Shown: piece by piece, positions 8,518 to 17,484 of the stretch
Position numbering within the stretch: the stretch's first letter is position 1
Layout of the letters: each line of letters starts with the position of its first letter
Origin: DATGKG01 sp963783145
GTDB taxonomy: Bacteria > Desulfobacterota > Binatia > Binatales > Binataceae
Reading direction: 5' to 3'
Assembly (NCBI GenBank): GCA_963783145.1
Contig: CAWAMM010000007.1
Span: forward strand, 682,001-746,000
Length of the DNA: 64,000 bases
Position numbers and translations under genes: made by a program
Notes under the pieces: generated by a model
Database searches by the model: none
What the model was told of the DNA's origin: nothing
Seen by the model: only the letters and a program-made list of their open reading frames with translations

Positions 8518-9354
8518 CTAAAACGGGCGGTCGCCGTCGATCGCGATGCGCTCCATTCGCCGATGCGCGGTTTTATTGTCACCGCATACGCGATGCTGCG
8601 TGCATCGATTGTCCCACATCGCAATCGAGTTCGCGCGCCATCGGAAGCGGCAATTGAAATCCGGCGTCTCGAGGTGCCGATACAGGAAGTTCAACACCGC
8701 ATCACTTTCCGCCGGCTTCATTCCTTTGATCGATGCGGTGAATACGGAATTGACGAACAACCCTTTCCGGCCAGTCTCCGGATGGGTGCGGACCATCGGA
8801 TGTTCGGCCGAAAGTAGTTTCGGCGGCAATTGGTCTCCGGCGCGCTCGATTTTGTAATCCGCCCGCGAGAAAGTCCGCGCCGTGTCATGGATCGCGACCA
8901 GCTCGGAGAGCAGATGCTGCATCTTGTCGGATAGCGCTTCGTACGCCGCGTAGGTGCTCGCCCATATCGTGTCGCCACCGAACTCCGGCGCGAGAACGCA
9001 TTTGAGGACCGAACCGAGCGGCGGAAGGTCCACGAAAGTCACATCGCTATGCCACGCCTCGGCGACATAAGGATGTTGCGCGTCGCTCTCCAGCACCACG
9101 AATTCCGGATGCCCGAGATCCTTGAGCGGTTGCAAAAAGGGATGGATTTGCAAGGTGCCAAAGCGTCGCGCGAAATTCTTATGCTCCTCTCGCGTGATCT
9201 CCTGATCGCGAAAAAACAACACCTGATGCTCGAGGAACGCCGCGCGCACTTGCGCGAAGGTATCCTCGTCGAGACGCCCCAGGTGAACTCCCTCAACCTC
9301 GGCGCCCAACGCTCCAGTCATCCGCTTAACCGAGATTTTTTGCGCCGTGCTCAT
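8518..9354 (-). CDS. TauD/TfdA-family Fe(II)/2-oxoglutarate dioxygenase
   Basis: 278 residues. The iron site is complete: His102 and Asp104 in EAWHSDVTF and His254 in CTQHRVCGD, with Arg265 to bind 2-oxoglutarate. This family hydroxylates sulfonates, phenoxyacetates, carnitine precursors and other acids; the substrate here is unknown. The ATG at 9354 is preferred because GGAGGG lies 4-5 bases upstream; an in-frame ATG at 9366 would place that ribosome site inside the gene. It is the last gene of a minus-strand operon after two acyl-CoA dehydrogenase genes (14-base gap), which suggests a fatty or steroid-like acyl substrate. Confidence 0.92.
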   Translation of the reverse strand: MSTAQKISVKRMTGALGAEVEGVHLGRLDEDTFAQVRAAFLEHQVLFFRDQEITREEHKNFARRFGTLQIHPFLQPLKDLGHPEFVVLESDAQHPYVAEAWHSDVTFVDLPPLGSVLKCVLAPEFGGDTIWASTYAAYEALSDKMQHLLSELVAIHDTARTFSRADYKIERAGDQLPPKLLSAEHPMVRTHPETGRKGLFVNSVFTASIKGMKPAESDAVLNFLYRHLETPDFNCRFRWRANSIAMWDNRCTQHRVCGDNKTAHRRMERIAIDGDRPF

Positions 9355-9368
9355 AAGACCCTCCACCT

Positions 9369-10508
9369 CTAATATCGATGCAATCGCGCCAGGCGGTCGG
9401 CGTGGTAGTTCGCGTCCCCGAACAGTTCATTGCATACGCGCACGCGCTTCATGAAGAAGCCCATGTCGAATTCGTCGGTCATCCCGATGCCGCCATGCAT
9501 CTGCACGCCTTCCTGCACCGCGCGCGTCGCGCTGGTTCCCGCGCGCGCTTTCGCGACCGAGACGATCGCGCTCGCCTTGTCGAATGACTCATCGAGAGTT
9601 TGCAGCGCCTTCAGCACGGCCGAGCGTGTGACCTCCAGTTCACAATAGAGATCCGCCGCGCGATGTTGCAAGGCCTGAAACTCACCGATTAGTTTCCCAA
9701 ACTGCTTGCGCTCGCGCAGGTAGGTCACCGTGCGATCGAATGCCTCCTGACTCGCGCCCACCATTTCCGATGCGAGCGCGGCGCGACCGACATTCAGTGT
9801 GCCTTCGAGCGCGCTCCACCCCGCGTCAACCTGGCCGAGGATCGCGTCGGCTCCGACGCTGACATTCTCGAAGCTGAGCCGCGCGGCGTTATGCGTATCG
9901 ACCATCGGCGTGCGTTCGGCCTTGATGCCCTTCGCTTTCGCATCGACGAGGAACAGCGTCAGTCCTTTGGTATCGCCCGTCGCGCCCGAGGTTCGCGCGA
10001 CCACGATGATGAGATCCGCGACGTGCCCATCGAGGACGAAGGTCTTCGCGCCCTTGAGTGTGAAACCGCTGCCTGATCGCGTCGCCGCCAGCGCGATTTT
10101 CTCAGGATGATGCTTCGAGGCTTCATCGACGGCGAGGGTCGCGATCAAATCGCCACTCGCGATCTTCGGCAGATATGCGTTCTTCTGTTTTTCATTGCCG
10201 GCACGCGCGATGGCGCTCGCTGCGAGTACCGCAGTCGAAAGAAACGGCGACGGCGTCAGGGTGCGCCCCAGCTCCTCCATCACCACGCCGACTTCGACGT
10301 GGCCGAGGCCGAGCCCGCCGTGGTCGGGCGGAATCAGGATGCCGGCCCATCCGAGGTCGACAAATTCCTTCCACAGCGGGCGGGAGAATCCTGTCCCATC
10401 TTTGCTGTCGCGCAGTTGGCGGAAATGCGCGATGGGCGCGTTCTTGCTCAAAAAGCCGCGCGCATGGTCGCGCAGCATATTCTGTTCGTCGTTAAGTACT
10501 AATGACAT
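9369..10508 (-). CDS. Acyl-CoA dehydrogenase subunit lacking the usual catalytic Glu
   Basis: 379 residues with the acyl-CoA dehydrogenase fold: PPDHGGLGLGHVEVGVVMEE in the N-terminal domain, a middle beta domain from about 120, and VQMHGGIGMTDEFDM near residue 338. The C-terminus reads CNELFGDANYHADRLARL, without the IEGGTSE-type loop that holds the catalytic base in the partner gene. In heterotetrameric alpha2beta2 dehydrogenases, such as those of steroid side-chain degradation, one subunit supplies the base and the other has lost it. The partner gene lies 6 bases upstream and has the Glu. This gene is therefore probably one half of a heteromeric enzyme. Confidence 0.9.
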   Translation of the reverse strand: MSLVLNDEQNMLRDHARGFLSKNAPIAHFRQLRDSKDGTGFSRPLWKEFVDLGWAGILIPPDHGGLGLGHVEVGVVMEELGRTLTPSPFLSTAVLAASAIARAGNEKQKNAYLPKIASGDLIATLAVDEASKHHPEKIALAATRSGSGFTLKGAKTFVLDGHVADLIIVVARTSGATGDTKGLTLFLVDAKAKGIKAERTPMVDTHNAARLSFENVSVGADAILGQVDAGWSALEGTLNVGRAALASEMVGASQEAFDRTVTYLRERKQFGKLIGEFQALQHRAADLYCELEVTRSAVLKALQTLDESFDKASAIVSVAKARAGTSATRAVQEGVQMHGGIGMTDEFDMGFFMKRVRVCNELFGDANYHADRLARLHRY

Positions 10509-10514
10509 TGGTTC

Positions 10515-11696
10515 CTATGCGCCGGGCAATCCGAGAATTCTCTTCGCGATGATGTTGAGTTGTACCTCGCTGGTCCCGCCTTCGATCGAGTTGGCTTTCG
10601 AGCGCAGCCACGCGCGCGCCGTGAAGCCTCCGCGCGAGCGCTCGCCTTCCCATTCCAGCGCATCGGAGCCGCCCGCCGACATAGCGAGTTCCATCCGCCG
10701 CTTGTTGAGCTCGGTGCCGTAGTATTTCAGCAGTGAGGAAATCGCCGGATGCGCCTTGCCGGTCTTGGCCATATCGCCGACCCGCTCCATGGTCAGGCGG
10801 AACGCGAGCGCGTCGATTTCGTACGATGCGATTTGCCCGCGCAGCACGGTGTCTGCGAGGACTCCATTCTCAACGCCGACCGACTCGGCCGCGATCTGGC
10901 CGAGCGTGCGACTTTCCGAGGTGCGGCCCATCCCGCCGATCATGTCGCGCTCGTGGGTGAGCAGATACTTCGCGATCTCCCATCCCTTGTTCATGGTGCC
11001 GACGAGGTTTTCCCGCGGCACCGTGACGTCATCGAAGAAGGTCTGACAAAATGGCGATGCGCCCGAGATCAGCGTGATCGGCTTGGTCGACACGCCCGCG
11101 CTTTCCATATCGAAGAGCACGAAGCTGATGCCCTCGTGCTTGGGCGCGTTGGGATCGGTGCGCACCAGGCAGAAAATCCAGTCGGCCTTGTCCGCGTATG
11201 AGGTCCAGATCTTCGAGCCATTGACGATAAAGTGATCGCCCTGCAATTCCGCCCGCGTCTGCAGCGACGCGAGATCGGAGCCGGCGCCGGGCTCTGAGTA
11301 ACCCTGGCACCAACGGATTTGGCCGTGCGCGATTTTCGGCAGATGCTCTTTCTTCTGCGCCTCGTTGCCGTATTTCAAAAGCGCGGGGCCGAGCATCCAG
11401 ATGCCGAAGCTGTCCAGCGGTGAGCGGCATCCGAGCGCCGCCATTTCCTGGCGCAGGACTTTGGCCTCGTCGCGCGAGAGCCCGCCGCCGCCGTATTCGC
11501 GCGGCCATTCGGGCACCGTCCAGCCCTTGGTGGCCATGCGCTCCATCCATTGACGCTGCGCCTCCGACTTGAAGGTCACGCGCCTGCCGCCCCAGCAGGT
11601 ATCGTCTTCGCTCAGCGCGGGCGTGCGCATTTCCGGAGGGCAATTGGCCTCCAGCCAGACGCGAGTTTCCTGACGAAAGGTTTCGAGGTCGCTCAT
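10515..11696 (-). CDS. Acyl-CoA dehydrogenase, catalytic subunit of a probable heteromer
   Basis: 393 residues, full-length acyl-CoA dehydrogenase. Visible motifs are the middle-domain GYSEPGAGSDLASLQTRAE, NGSKIWTSYADKADWIF, and the C-terminal SKANSIEGGTSEVQLNIIAK, whose Glu is the expected alpha-proton-abstracting base. First gene of the minus-strand operon with a second dehydrogenase (6-base gap) and a TauD-type dioxygenase. Pairing with the Glu-less neighbour suggests an alpha2beta2 FAD enzyme for a bulky acyl-CoA; a homomeric enzyme cannot be excluded. Confidence 0.92.
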   Translation of the reverse strand: MSDLETFRQETRVWLEANCPPEMRTPALSEDDTCWGGRRVTFKSEAQRQWMERMATKGWTVPEWPREYGGGGLSRDEAKVLRQEMAALGCRSPLDSFGIWMLGPALLKYGNEAQKKEHLPKIAHGQIRWCQGYSEPGAGSDLASLQTRAELQGDHFIVNGSKIWTSYADKADWIFCLVRTDPNAPKHEGISFVLFDMESAGVSTKPITLISGASPFCQTFFDDVTVPRENLVGTMNKGWEIAKYLLTHERDMIGGMGRTSESRTLGQIAAESVGVENGVLADTVLRGQIASYEIDALAFRLTMERVGDMAKTGKAHPAISSLLKYYGTELNKRRMELAMSAGGSDALEWEGERSRGGFTARAWLRSKANSIEGGTSEVQLNIIAKRILGLPGA

Positions 11697-11837
11697 AGCT
11701 GCGATCCGCTCCTCATTTGTAGTTGCGATTGAGGGGAACCATTATGGCGAGGTCGCGGTAGGATGTGTAGCGGCGCGATCGCATCCGAATTTTGCAATTG
11801 ACACCTGATACGTCTCGGGTTACATCTGAGAACTGAG

Positions 11838-12116
11838 GTGATCAAAAGCTTCGCCCACAAAGGTCTTCGGCAATTTTTCGAAACTGGCAGCAACGCGGGA
11901 ATCCAACCGGCACACGCAGAGCGATTGCGTTTGATCCTGACCCTTTTGAATTCGGCAGTTGCGCCTGAGGATCTGGCGCTGCCCGGACTGAATTTTCATC
12001 GCTTGGTCGCAGATTTGAACGGTTTCTGGTCGGTCAAAATTAGCGGGAACTATCGCATCATTTTTAAATTCGAAGACCGGAATGTTTTCGAAGTGGACTA
12101 CCTGGATTACCAATAG
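11838..12116 (+). CDS. higB: HigB-type toxin of the RelE superfamily
   Basis: 92 residues, normal for HigB. Motifs of the RelE/HigB fold: IKSFAHKGLRQFFETG at the start, LPGLNFHRLVADLNGFWSV in the middle and NYRIIFKFED near the end, with the basic and aromatic residues used for ribosome-dependent mRNA cleavage. It starts with GTG. TTGACA at 11798-11803 is a good -35 box; no strong -10 follows. The antitoxin gene begins 10 bases after the stop, the toxin-first order typical of higBA. Confidence 0.9.
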   Translation: MIKSFAHKGLRQFFETGSNAGIQPAHAERLRLILTLLNSAVAPEDLALPGLNFHRLVADLNGFWSVKISGNYRIIFKFEDRNVFEVDYLDYQ

Positions 12117-12126
12117 GATAAATCTC

Positions 12127-12414
12127 ATGGAAATGTACAATCCGGCACATCCCGGCGAAATCATACGCAAGCTGTGCCTCAAGCCGCTCGGTATTACCGT
12201 GGCAGCGGCGGCGAAGGCGCTCGGCGTCACGCGCAAGACCTTGTCCGAACTGATTAATTGCCGCTCGGGTGTCAGCGTCGAGATGGCGCTGCGGCTCGCC
12301 AAGGCATTCGACACATCAGCGGAAAGCTGGCTCGGCATGCAGCAGCAATACGACCTTGCGCTGGCGCGGAAGCGGGTTCGGCTCGGGAAGGTTCGAAGGC
12401 TTAAAGCCGCTTGA
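12127..12414 (+). CDS. higA: HigA-type antitoxin, XRE helix-turn-helix
   Basis: 95 residues. An XRE-type HTH covers about residues 25-65 (AAAAKALGVTRKTLSELINC), and the N-terminal MYNPAHPGEIIRK is characteristic of HigA. The chosen ATG at 12127 follows AGGAT; the frame is open further upstream, but that part overlaps higB and lacks family similarity. HigA binds HigB and represses the pair. The gene is convergent with a crotonase gene, with only 6 bases between stops. Confidence 0.9.
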   Translation: MEMYNPAHPGEIIRKLCLKPLGITVAAAAKALGVTRKTLSELINCRSGVSVEMALRLAKAFDTSAESWLGMQQQYDLALARKRVRLGKVRRLKAA

Positions 12415-12420
12415 GGCTAG

Positions 12421-13179
12421 TCACTTGCCCTTCCAGTTCGGGGGGCGTTTTTCGGCAAATGCCAAGGCGCCCTCGCGCGCGTCATCGGTGCCGACCAGCC
12501 ACTTATAGCCCTCGCGCTCGAGCTTGAGCCCGTCGGTCAACGGACGATCGAGGCCTTCGAGCGCGACTCGCTTGATGCGCTGCACCGCGAGCGGCGCGCT
12601 CTTGCAGATCTCGCTCGCGATACTTTCGCATTTGCTCATGAGCTGGTTCATCGGCACCACGTGGTCGACCAGGCCCAGGCGCAGGGCTTCTTCGGCCCCG
12701 ATGCGATTGCCGGTGTACAGCATCTCCAGCGCGCGCCCCAACGGAATCAGGCGCGGCAGCCGCTGCGTGCCTCCTCCGCCGGGGAGCCATCCGAGACGCA
12801 CCTCGCCGAGGCCGAATTGCGCGTGCTCCGCGGCGACCCGGATATCGCATGCCAGCGCCTGCTCCAGCCCGCCGCCATTCGCATGACCATTGATAGCCGC
12901 GATGATGGGCTTCTGGAGTTCGAGCATGATCGGGAACGGCGAGCTTGCGGGGTCCGCGCCGCGCGCTTCAACGTAATTCGATTTCACGTCGCTACCGGCG
13001 CAGAAGGCACGCTCGCCGGCGCCGGTGAGGATGGCGACCCGCAGGTCGGGATCGCCGCGGAATTCGGTCCAAATTTCGGCCAGCCGCCCGTAGGCTTCGA
13101 AGTCGCAGGCGTTGAGGCGCTCGGGGCGATTGATGGTGACGTAGGCGATGTGATTTTTCTTTTCGAAGAGCACTTTCAT
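12421..13179 (-). CDS. Enoyl-CoA hydratase
   Basis: 252 residues. Both catalytic glutamates of true hydratases are in place: one in GGGLEQALACD and one 20 residues later in FGLGEVRLG. The oxyanion-hole motif AFCAGSDVK lies near residue 60. GAGGA precedes the ATG by 7 bases. The enzyme should hydrate 2-enoyl-CoA in beta-oxidation. The gene appears monocistronic, with a long non-coding spacer upstream. Confidence 0.92.
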   Translation of the reverse strand: MKVLFEKKNHIAYVTINRPERLNACDFEAYGRLAEIWTEFRGDPDLRVAILTGAGERAFCAGSDVKSNYVEARGADPASSPFPIMLELQKPIIAAINGHANGGGLEQALACDIRVAAEHAQFGLGEVRLGWLPGGGGTQRLPRLIPLGRALEMLYTGNRIGAEEALRLGLVDHVVPMNQLMSKCESIASEICKSAPLAVQRIKRVALEGLDRPLTDGLKLEREGYKWLVGTDDAREGALAFAEKRPPNWKGK

Positions 13180-13596
13180 GGCGGATTCCTCGCGTTGATG
13201 ATCGTACCTAGCGCGTCAGGTGGGTGCGCGACAACCGAAAGTCTGGTATGGTCTGGATGCGGCGTCCTTCGGGGCGCCGTTGTCGTTGGGAGAGCAACCG
13301 AAACAATGGGAAATTACCAAACGAAGCCACGGCGAAGCATCGCTGAGCCGTGTCCTGAGCGTTGCGCGAAGGACCTCGAATTGCACGCATGCGAATGCGA
13401 AAACGCAAAAACAAACCCACTGATGGATAACTTCCGGCGGTTGCTCTGATGCCAGATAACCTTACATTAGGCCATGATAAACGTCATAGAAGCCTTGAAG
13501 GCTCTGTGCCCGTAGGCTTTTCGATCCCGCCCGAAGTAGGCTATCTAAATAACGAACCCGATCGTAAAAAGAGTTTGACTGGGAGGATTTTCTCCG
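13180..13596. other. Non-coding spacer upstream of the molybdenum hydroxylase operon
   Basis: 417 bases without a supported gene. It separates a divergent crotonase from the xanthine-dehydrogenase-like operon and should hold both promoters. Visible items: a GC hairpin at about 13259-13279 (GGCGTCC/GGGGCGCC), a small AGCC/GGCT hairpin near 13490 and two copies of GTAGGCT near 13514 and 13540. I looked for a molybdenum-cofactor riboswitch and could not recognise one. GGGAGGA at 13581-13587 is the ribosome site of the next gene. Confidence 0.5.
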
Positions 13597-14508
13597 TTGC
13601 ACGAAATTAGCTATGAAGTCCCGACTACCGTCACTCAGGCGGTGACGATGATGAAACGCCATGGCGAGAAGGCGCGTGCGCTCGTGGGAGGCACCGACCT
13701 CCTCATCCAACTGCGCGCCGGCGTGCCTACCGGGCACAGTGAAGAATTCCGCGCCGCTGCGGCGGTGCGACGCCCCGAGTTCATCGTTGATCTGAAGCAC
13801 ATCAAGGAGCTGCGGCAGATTAAGTTCGATGCCAGGAAGGGACTGCGTCTCGGCGCTGCGGTCTCCTGCATCGAGGTCTACGAGAGCGAGGTGATGCGCA
13901 AATATTACCCCGGCCTGACCGAGGCCGCGCACCTCATCGGATCGCTGCAAATCCAGAACCGCGCCTCGGTGGGCGGTAATCTGTGCAATTCGTCGCCGGC
14001 TGCCGATTCGACGCCCGCGCTGATCGCGCTTGGCGCCAGGGCGCGTATCGCGGGCGGCAAAACGGTGCGCGAGGTCGCGGTCGAAGATTTCGTGCTCTCG
14101 CCGGGACGCAACGTGCTGAAACCCGGCGAAATCCTGCTTGAGTTCGCGATTCCCGCGCCGAAGCCCCATTCGTCGGACGCGTATCTGCGCTTCATTCCGC
14201 GCAACGAGATGGATATCGCGGTGGTCGGAGTCGGCACTTCGCTCACGCTCGATGGCGATCTCGTGAAGGCCGCGAGAATCGCGCTGGGCGCCGTCGGTCC
14301 GACCCCAATCTTCGCGACCAAAGCCGGTGAATCGCTGATCGGCAAGACGCTGGACCAGGGCGCGATCGAGCAGGCCGCGCAGCTCGCGATCGAAGCCGCG
14401 ACCCCGATTGACGACATGCGCGGGACCGCGGAGTTTCGCAAACACGTGACCGGCGTGCTGACCCGCCGCACCATCAAAATCGCCGCCGACCGCGCGCGTA
14501 ACAGATAG
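13597..14508 (+). CDS. Molybdenum hydroxylase FAD-binding (medium) subunit
   Basis: 303 residues of the xanthine dehydrogenase/CO dehydrogenase medium-subunit family. FAD-binding motifs are ARALVGGTDLLIQLRAG near residue 28 and RASVGGNLCNSSPAADS near 125; a C-terminal domain from about 185 carries FRKHVTGVLTRR. It passes electrons from the 2Fe-2S subunit to the final acceptor. The start is TTG with GGGAGGA 9 bases upstream, which decides the start. First of three genes whose products form one enzyme (FAD, iron-sulfur and molybdopterin subunits), with a 15-base gap to the next. Confidence 0.93.
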   Translation: MHEISYEVPTTVTQAVTMMKRHGEKARALVGGTDLLIQLRAGVPTGHSEEFRAAAAVRRPEFIVDLKHIKELRQIKFDARKGLRLGAAVSCIEVYESEVMRKYYPGLTEAAHLIGSLQIQNRASVGGNLCNSSPAADSTPALIALGARARIAGGKTVREVAVEDFVLSPGRNVLKPGEILLEFAIPAPKPHSSDAYLRFIPRNEMDIAVVGVGTSLTLDGDLVKAARIALGAVGPTPIFATKAGESLIGKTLDQGAIEQAAQLAIEAATPIDDMRGTAEFRKHVTGVLTRRTIKIAADRARNR

Positions 14509-14523
14509 TAGGAATTTATCGCA

Positions 14524-15051
14524 ATGGCTCAAAAGGAAAAGACCAACGGAAAAGTTAATGGCCACCATCACGCGCACAAGACGCGGGTCGAGGCCACCAT
14601 CAATGGCGAGACCGTCGAGTTCCTGTGCGAGCCGCGCCAGAGCATGCTCGAGGTGCTGCGCGACGTGCTCGAACTGACCGGCAGCAAGGAAGGATGCCTG
14701 ACCGGTGACTGCGGCGCCTGCAGCGTCATTATCGACGGGCGCACGGTCTGTTCGTGCCTGATGTTCGGGGTCGAGGCGGAAGGCAAAAATATCACCACGG
14801 TCGAGGGGCTCGCGGACGGCGCGAAGTTGCATCCGCTGCAGCAGAAGTTCCTCGAAGACGCGAGCCTGCAGTGCGGAATCTGCACGCCAGGATTTCTGAT
14901 GTCGGCCAAGGCGCTGCTCGATCGCAATCCGAATCCGACCGAGGCGGAGATTCGCTACGCGCTGGCGGGTAATCTGTGCCGCTGCACCGGTTACGACAAA
15001 ATCGTGCACGCGGTGCTCGACGCGGCCAGGGCGATGCAGGCGGCCGGGTGA
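14524..15051 (+). CDS. Molybdenum hydroxylase 2Fe-2S (small) subunit
   Basis: 175 residues. After a short His-rich tail (about 1-25) comes a plant-type ferredoxin domain with GCLTGDCGACSVIIDGRTVCSC and then the four-helix domain with LQCGICTPGFLMSA and GNLCRCTGYDKIVHAV, i.e. ligands for two 2Fe-2S clusters. It carries electrons from the molybdopterin subunit to FAD. Slightly longer at the N-terminus than usual homologues (about 150-160 residues). Middle gene of the three-subunit operon. Confidence 0.95.
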   Translation: MAQKEKTNGKVNGHHHAHKTRVEATINGETVEFLCEPRQSMLEVLRDVLELTGSKEGCLTGDCGACSVIIDGRTVCSCLMFGVEAEGKNITTVEGLADGAKLHPLQQKFLEDASLQCGICTPGFLMSAKALLDRNPNPTEAEIRYALAGNLCRCTGYDKIVHAVLDAARAMQAAG

Positions 15052-15122
15052 CCGACGGATCGTTTCACTTTAGAATGAAAAGCCCAAATCGATTTTAGGC
15101 TTTCCCAAGCAGGGAGATCAGC

Positions 15123-17417
15123 ATGGCAGAATCAACTAATGGACATTACAGGGTCATCGGAACGCGGCCGATTCGTCACGATGGCGTCGACAAAGTAACC
15201 GGCCGCGCGAAGTACGGCGCCGATTATGCCTTTCCGGGCATGCTGTTCGGCAAGGTGCTCCGCAGCCCCTATGCTCACGCGATCATCAAATCGATCAATG
15301 TCGAGAAAGCGCTCAAGATGCCGGGCGTCAAGGCGATCGTGACCTCCGCCGATCTTCCCGAGGCTGAGGATTCCACGCAGCAGGTCGGCGAAGCGGCGAT
15401 GAATCCGCGCTACCTTTCGATGAATATCCTCGCGCATCAGAAGGCGCTCTACGATGGTCATGCGATCGCCGCGGTGGCGGCGACCAGCCCGCATATCGCG
15501 GAAGAAGCTCTGCACCTCATCGAGGTCGACTACGAAGTCCTGCCGCCGGTGATGACGGTGGACGACGCGATGAAGAAGAACGCGGCGGTCCTGCTGCCGA
15601 ATCTCCGCAACAAGGAAGAAGGCGACAATCCAACCAACGTCGCGAGCCACTTGCAATTCAAGCGGGGCGATGTAGCCGCAGGCCTCGCTGCGGCGGACTT
15701 TGTAGTCGAGCGCGAGTTCAACACCGCGATGGTCCATCAAGGATACATCGAGCCGCACAACGCGGTCGGCATCTATAACTCCGACGGCCAGGCCACCATC
15801 TACTGCTCGACTCAGGGCGCCTTCGATGTGCGTTCGATGTGCGCGCAGGTGCTCGGCGTGTCAGTCGGCAAAATCAAAGTGGTGCCGGCCGAGATTGGCG
15901 GCGGCTTCGGCGGCAAAACCACCATCTATCTCGAACCGCTCTCGCTGATGCTGGCGAAGAAGACCGGTCATCCGGTCAAGCTGGTGATGACGCGCGGTGA
16001 AGTGCTGCGCGCGAGCGGGCCGACCTCCGGCTCGAAAATCAAAATCAAAATGGGATGCACGCGCGACGGAAAAATCACCGGCGCGGAAGTCTGGCTGGCT
16101 TATGAGGCGGGCGCGTTCCCGGGTTCCCCGGTGGGCGCCGGCGCGATGTGCCTGCTCGCCCCCTACAGCATCGACAATTTCCAGATCGACGGCTACGACG
16201 TCGTGGTCAATCGGCCCAAGACCGCGGCCTATCGCGCGCCGGGCGCGACCAACGCGGCGATGGCGTCGGAAACCGTTATCGATGAGCTGGCTGAGAAGTG
16301 CGGCATGGATCCGATCGATTTCCGGGTCGCCAATGCGTGCAAGGAAGGGAGCCCTCAGATTGTAGGACCTCCCTACAAGCGGATCGGTTTCATCGAAACC
16401 ATTGAGGCGATCAAGAACAGCCCTCATTATAAGAGTGAGCTGAAGGGCAAGAATCGTGGCCGCGGGATGGCGGCTGGATTCTGGTTCAACGCCGGGATGC
16501 AATCGTCGGCGACCGTTAACATCCAGACCGATGGCACCGCCAGCGTCATCACCGGCTCGACCGATATCGGCGGCTCGCGCGCCGCGATGGCAATGATCAC
16601 CGCTGAGGTATTGGGCCTCGATGTCAACGACGTGCGTCCGACCGTCGCCGACACCGATTCGACCGGCCATACCGACGTGACCGGCGGCAGCCGCACCACC
16701 TTCGCCACGGGCATGGCGGTCTACAACGCCGCGCAGGACGCGCTGAAGCAGTTGAAGGAGCGCGCCGCCAAGACCTGGGAGAAGAAACCCGAGGACGTCA
16801 AGTACGAAGACGGGAAGTTCAGCGCCGAGGGCGAGGGCATCAAACCGATGACGGTGAAGCAGCTCGCCAGCCGCCTCGCGCGCACCGGCGGTCCAATCAC
16901 CGGACGCGCACAGGTCAGCACCGGCGGTATCGGCGTCGGCCCCGCGTTCGCGGCCACCTGCGTCGACGTCGAAGTCGATCCCGACACCGGCAAGGTCCAA
17001 ATCCTGCGTGCGACCGTTGCGCAGGATGCCGGCAAGGCGATCCATCCCAGCTATGTCGAAGGCCAGATGCAGGGTGGAACTTCGCAGGGCCTCGGATGGG
17101 CGCTCAACGAGGAATATTTCTACGACGCCAAGGGCACGCTGCGTAACATCGGACTGCTCGACTACCGGATGCCGACCTGTCTCGACCTGCCGATGATCGA
17201 GACCGCGATCGTCGAGATCCCCAACCCGATTCATCCACTGGGAGTGCGCGGCGTGGGCGAAGTCTCGATCGTGCCCCCGCCGGCGGCGGTCGCCAACGCG
17301 ATCTATCGCGCGACCGGGGTGCGCATGACGGAGCTGCCGATGTCACCGCCGCGTCTGCTCAAGGCGATGCTGGAAAACCGCCGCACCCACGATCTGCAAG
17401 CTGCGGCGGCCGACTGA
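15123..17417 (+). CDS. Molybdenum hydroxylase molybdopterin-binding (large) subunit
   Basis: 764 residues, full length for the xanthine-dehydrogenase/CoxL family. GGGFGGKT near residue 260 binds the cofactor, AAYRAPGATNAA starts near 368, and GVRGVGEVS near 700 holds the catalytic Glu. The loop reads AYRAPG, not the AYRCSFR of true form I CO dehydrogenase, so aerobic CO oxidation is unlikely; hydroxylation of an aromatic or N-heterocyclic substrate, or a hydroxybenzoyl-CoA-reductase-like role, fits better. The gene follows the small subunit by 71 bases. No XdhC-type maturation gene is in the window; a MoaD-like gene follows. Confidence 0.93.
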   Translation: MAESTNGHYRVIGTRPIRHDGVDKVTGRAKYGADYAFPGMLFGKVLRSPYAHAIIKSINVEKALKMPGVKAIVTSADLPEAEDSTQQVGEAAMNPRYLSMNILAHQKALYDGHAIAAVAATSPHIAEEALHLIEVDYEVLPPVMTVDDAMKKNAAVLLPNLRNKEEGDNPTNVASHLQFKRGDVAAGLAAADFVVEREFNTAMVHQGYIEPHNAVGIYNSDGQATIYCSTQGAFDVRSMCAQVLGVSVGKIKVVPAEIGGGFGGKTTIYLEPLSLMLAKKTGHPVKLVMTRGEVLRASGPTSGSKIKIKMGCTRDGKITGAEVWLAYEAGAFPGSPVGAGAMCLLAPYSIDNFQIDGYDVVVNRPKTAAYRAPGATNAAMASETVIDELAEKCGMDPIDFRVANACKEGSPQIVGPPYKRIGFIETIEAIKNSPHYKSELKGKNRGRGMAAGFWFNAGMQSSATVNIQTDGTASVITGSTDIGGSRAAMAMITAEVLGLDVNDVRPTVADTDSTGHTDVTGGSRTTFATGMAVYNAAQDALKQLKERAAKTWEKKPEDVKYEDGKFSAEGEGIKPMTVKQLASRLARTGGPITGRAQVSTGGIGVGPAFAATCVDVEVDPDTGKVQILRATVAQDAGKAIHPSYVEGQMQGGTSQGLGWALNEEYFYDAKGTLRNIGLLDYRMPTCLDLPMIETAIVEIPNPIHPLGVRGVGEVSIVPPPAAVANAIYRATGVRMTELPMSPPRLLKAMLENRRTHDLQAAAAD

Positions 17418-17484
17418 GTTAACTTATCGGACTGGGGCCGATCGAAACGACGCGCGTCGCGAGATCGGCCCCTCTTCATTTTTT

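Noticed and set aside
13440..13596. Possible molybdenum-cofactor riboswitch before the molybdenum hydroxylase operon
   Set aside because: Small hairpins and repeated GTAGGCT are visible, but I could not match the conserved core of that riboswitch.
13462..15009. A 515-codon open frame on the minus strand
   Set aside because: It is antisense to the FAD and 2Fe-2S subunits of the molybdenum hydroxylase and has an Arg/His-rich composition without any motif.
15861..17234. A 457-codon open frame on the minus strand
   Set aside because: It lies fully antisense to the molybdopterin subunit gene, which has convincing motifs along its whole length.
15123..17417. Aerobic carbon monoxide dehydrogenase
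   Set aside because: The large subunit has AYRAPG where form I CoxL has AYRCSFR, so a CO-oxidising role is not supported.
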